Positions 6,092 through 7,605 of a stretch of 7,605 nucleotides of DNA are shown here, in pieces. Source of the stretch: Methanobacterium sp. (GTDB lineage: Archaea > Methanobacteriota > Methanobacteria > Methanobacteriales > Methanobacteriaceae); contig PMGM01000102.1 of assembly GCA_003158115.1 (NCBI GenBank), positions 1 to 7,605 on the forward strand, written 5' to 3'. The notes beneath the pieces are model-generated. The model was given only the letters and a program-made list of their open reading frames with translations, had not been told where the DNA came from and did not search any database. Numbering within the stretch: the stretch's first letter is position 1; every line of letters starts with the position of its first letter. The position numbers were made by a program, and so were the translations under genes.

Positions 6092-6109
6092 AAAAAAAAA
6101 GTAAAAAAA
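6092..6109 (-). terminator. Oligo-T terminator after the secreted-protein gene
   Basis: A9 (6092-6100) and A7 (6103-6109) on the plus strand read as strong T tracts on the minus strand, starting six bases beyond the stop of the leftward gene. This is the typical form of an archaeal terminator. Confidence 0.6.
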
Positions 6110-6114
6110 GAATA

Positions 6115-6537
6115 TTAACTAAACAGGAATTTATAGGAATTTATTATCCCGCTTAGGGAAATTCTGGCGTCATATAAGGCTGTGTGTTTGTGTGGGAAAA
6201 CATTGGAGTCTGATGAGATCTGTTTACCATTAATATAACCCTTGCTGTTTATTTGCATCATATTATGAGGTAATGGTTTAAATTCCTCATTGTATTGTAC
6301 GGTAAGAAAATGTTTCCATGTGCCATTGCTTTTCGTTTGCATATTTGCCACAAATACGATAGTTGATACAGGACCATTGCTGGAAATATACCAATGTTCT
6401 AAGGTTTGGGATGTTGAGTTATGATGACTTATGGCGCTTCCTTGGTTTGTGACTGATGCCGCACTTGCAAATCCTGAAAAAGCCATTAAAGTAACGACTA
6501 ATATTCCTATTCCTATATAATTTTCATATTTTATCAC
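6115..6537 (-). CDS. Small secreted protein of unknown function, with a damaged start region
   Basis: A protein of about 140 residues with an N-terminal signal peptide: hydrophobic core GIGILVVTLMAFSGFASA (9-26) and an Ala-x-Ala cleavage site after residue 26. The mature part is small and polar, rich in Ser, Asn and His (HHN near 38-40, HNMM, HKHT), with no Cys; I recognise no family. Read in frame, translation begins at GTG (6537), which lies inside what looks like a ribosome site (AGGTGA, tcacct at 6534-6539). That site is ideally spaced for the ATG at 6527, but the ATG frame stops after four codons. One more A in the A4 run (tttt, 6521-6524) would give MKNYIGIGILVVT and join the frame. So either the gene uses the GTG, or it has a one-base deletion or assembly error at its start. 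It is followed by strong oligo-T tracts. Confidence 0.7.
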   Translation of the reverse strand: MIKYENYIGIGILVVTLMAFSGFASAASVTNQGSAISHHNSTSQTLEHWYISSNGPVSTIVFVANMQTKSNGTWKHFLTVQYNEEFKPLPHNMMQINSKGYINGKQISSDSNVFPHKHTALYDARISLSGIINSYKFLFS

Positions 6538-7149
6538 CTAAATTAGTACAAACTATTCGTTGGAGCCGTATAAGATCATTGTAACAGTTTTTGACCAATA
6601 TTTAAACTATAGTTGTGGTTATGAATGCCGATCCTGCTGAAATCCATATAGCTCCTATAATAGTCATAATTTTATTCTATATTAATCTTATTATTTATTT
6701 AAAGACATACCGTGTTACTCTAAATATTATTAGACTTTAAAGTTAATTGTACCTGACCAATCGGATTTATTTGAATGTCTAAACCATTATAGTAAATCCT
6801 AATACGGTTTTGGAGTATAAATGCCAGTTGTAGGAGTATTGTGTACATTTCAGATATAGATTTGAAGTTTAACAGGCAGGATATAATCATCTTTACAGGA
6901 AAAAAATTGATGAAAATTAAAAAGTAATTTTTCCCCATTGCATGACATAAATTAAACACTGCTCTTAGAACATGGTTATTTCACGAATAAAGTTTATCCA
7001 TTTAGGGGTTTAAAAGGAGATAATACTCTATCTATGTTGTATACTATACTTACCAACTCAAATCAGATTAAATAATAATTTTTGAATAATAAATTATTGT
7101 AATATTAAATATTTTTTTTTGTTTACACTTGCACTATATGACCGTTTTT
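6538..7149. other. Long AT-rich intergenic region before the histone gene
   Basis: No supported gene. The left end is the promoter side of the leftward secreted-protein gene, with TTATA on the minus strand near 6570 as a possible TATA element. A 21-residue hydrophobic minus-strand open frame (6602-6667) and a 79-codon minus-strand frame (6720-6959, GTG start) lack proper ribosome sites and recognisable domains. A short plus-strand frame, MLYTILTNSNQIK at about 7034, has a GGAG too far upstream. A palindrome AACTATAGTT lies at 6605-6614. Confidence 0.55.
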
Positions 7150-7165
7150 TGTGATTATAATCACA
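7150..7165. promoter_or_regulatory. 16-bp perfect palindrome, possible operator of the histone gene
   Basis: TGTGATTATAATCACA is an exact palindrome beginning 110 bases before the histone ATG and ending about 17 bases before the probable TATA box. Its position just upstream of the core promoter suits an activator or repressor dimer. The half-site and spacing (TGTGA, six bases, TCACA) coincide with the bacterial CRP/FNR consensus, though no such regulator is visible here. The palindrome is certain; its function is inference. Confidence 0.5.
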
Positions 7166-7181
7166 TAATCATAATAAAAAG

Positions 7182-7189
7182 TATATATT
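7182..7189 (+). promoter_or_regulatory. Probable TATA box of the histone gene
   Basis: TATATATT, preceded by an A-rich stretch (7176-7180), would set transcription to begin near 7208-7214. That leaves a leader of about 50 bases holding the GGTGA ribosome site. A weaker alternative, ATTTAATAAA, lies at 7218-7227. Confidence 0.5.
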
Positions 7190-7259
7190 TGTCACCAAAA
7201 TCCATTAAAGTATGTGTATTTAATAAAAGGATGTTTATTACCTTATATGGTGATAAAAT

Positions 7260-7469
7260 ATGAGTGAACTACCAATAGCTCCAATAGGAAGAATAATAAA
7301 AAATGCAGGCGCACCTAGAGTAGGCGACGATGCAAAAGAAACATTAGCAAACGTTTTAGAAGAATGTGGAGAAGACATCTCTAAACATGCAGTTCTCCTT
7401 GCAAATCACGCTGGAAGAAAAACAGTTTATGCATCAGATATTGAAATGGCACTTAAACAAATAAAATAA
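7260..7469 (+). CDS. Archaeal histone (HMf family)
   Basis: A 69-residue single histone fold that dimerises and wraps DNA. It follows the HMf pattern closely: [16 protein letters not shown] at the N-terminus, APRVGDDA at loop 1, and [16 protein letters not shown] at the C-terminus. DNA-contacting residues are kept (Arg11, Lys14, Arg20, Arg53, Lys54, Thr55), as are the dimer-dimer interface residues matching Leu46, His49 and Asp59 of HMfB (here Leu47, His50, Asp60), so it should form extended chromatin fibres. Some basic surface positions of HMfB are changed: Lys30 to Asn31, Arg37 to Glu38 and Arg48 to Asn49. My count gives 9 basic and 10 acidic residues, a less basic protein than HMfB. Cys36 replaces Met35. 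TGGTGA (7248-7253) lies six bases before the ATG. It is monocistronic and ends at a T8 tract. Confidence 0.96.
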   Translation: MSELPIAPIGRIIKNAGAPRVGDDAKETLANVLEECGEDISKHAVLLANHAGRKTVYASDIEMALKQIK

Positions 7470-7470
7470 A

Positions 7471-7485
7471 ATTTTAATTTTTTTT
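7471..7485 (+). terminator. Oligo-T terminator after the histone gene
   Basis: T4 (7472-7475) and T8 (7478-7485) follow the histone stop within ten bases, the usual archaeal gene end. An AT inverted repeat TTTAATTT-C-AAATTAAA (7483-7499) overlaps it, between the histone and the convergent kinase gene. Confidence 0.6.
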
Positions 7486-7516
7486 AATTTCAAATTAAAT
7501 CATATACATTTAGGGT

Positions 7517-7605
7517 TCAGAGTTTTTCTTCATATTCTAATTCTTTAAATCTGATTTTAAATTCTGTTCCATGACTCATATCGAGTTTTAATTTTCCATT
7601 TAACT
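7517..7605 (-). CDS. Sensor histidine kinase, C-terminal end (partial)
   Basis: Only the last 28 codons lie in the window, read leftward to a TGA at 7517-7519; the gene continues beyond the right edge. The residues NGKLKLD then SHGTEFKIRFKELEY match the end of the HATPase_c domain of PAS-containing sensor kinases that are abundant in Methanobacteriales: a Gly-rich turn, a strand, then GTEFKI-F. Such kinases autophosphorylate in response to a signal; the sensor part is not visible, so the signal is unknown. It converges on the histone gene, 47 bases apart. The call rests on a short but distinctive tail. Confidence 0.65.
   Translation of the reverse strand, partial: LNGKLKLDMSHGTEFKIRFKELEYEEKL

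Noticed and set aside
6602..6667. 21-residue hydrophobic minus-strand open frame (MTIIGAIWISAG...)
   Set aside because: Could be a small membrane peptide, but there is no ribosome site and the length is within chance.
6720..6959. 79-codon minus-strand open frame
   Set aside because: GTG start without a ribosome site, low complexity at the N-terminus and no recognisable domain. The C-terminal part (YYNGLDIQINPIG) looks somewhat protein-like, so a decayed gene cannot be excluded.
1..7605. CRISPR array, insertion sequence or complete rRNA/tRNA genes
   Set aside because: No regularly spaced repeats, transposase or integrase, or complete tRNA/rRNA structure was seen on either strand.

Overview
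The window reads as chromosomal DNA of a low-GC methanogenic archaeon, most likely in the Methanobacteriales (Methanobacterium or Methanobrevibacter type). The grounds are an HMf-type archaeal histone gene, a sensor kinase C-terminus of the kind common in that order, GGTGA/GGAGG ribosome binding sites with TATA-type promoters, and oligo-T gene ends. The species assignment is inference.

Layout. At the left, a cytoplasmic SGNH/GDSL-family hydrolase runs leftward (238-951). A 760-base gap follows. It holds a perfect 15-bp inverted repeat with a third degenerate copy nearby, and a short segment that looks like the 3' end of a tRNA gene. Next comes a rightward block: a TATA box, a fluoride (crcB-motif) riboswitch at about 1712-1770, a CPA-type cation/proton antiporter-like membrane protein (1797-2939), a 72-residue protein of unknown function (2984-3202), a broken alpha/alpha-toroid prenyltransferase-repeat gene (3283-4066), and a family I soluble inorganic pyrophosphatase (4063-4587). 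An MFS permease (4736-5941) follows on the same strand, probably from its own promoter. On the opposite strand lies a small secreted protein (6115-6537). After another 720-base gap comes a histone gene (7260-7469) with a TATA box and a 16-bp palindrome upstream. The C-terminus of a sensor histidine kinase (minus strand) enters at the right edge.

The main discovery is the fluoride-responsive locus. The aptamer's 3' strand (CTCC, 1762-1765) can pair either with the pseudoknot strand GGAGT in the P1 loop or with the Shine-Dalgarno GGAG at 1788-1791. The second pairing is part of a perfect 9-bp hairpin placed five bases before the antiporter ATG. This is a simple translational ON switch: fluoride binding should free the ribosome site. 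The same apparent operon ends with pyrophosphatase, a classic fluoride-inhibited enzyme, so export (antiporter) and target replacement (pyrophosphatase) appear together. The 72-residue protein and the toroid protein between them are candidate new fluoride-response components. An automatic start call at 1713 would mistranslate the aptamer as 28 residues of protein.

Two genes (the toroid gene and the secreted protein) show one-base changes in short A runs that break the expected frame. These are either real mutations or assembly errors.
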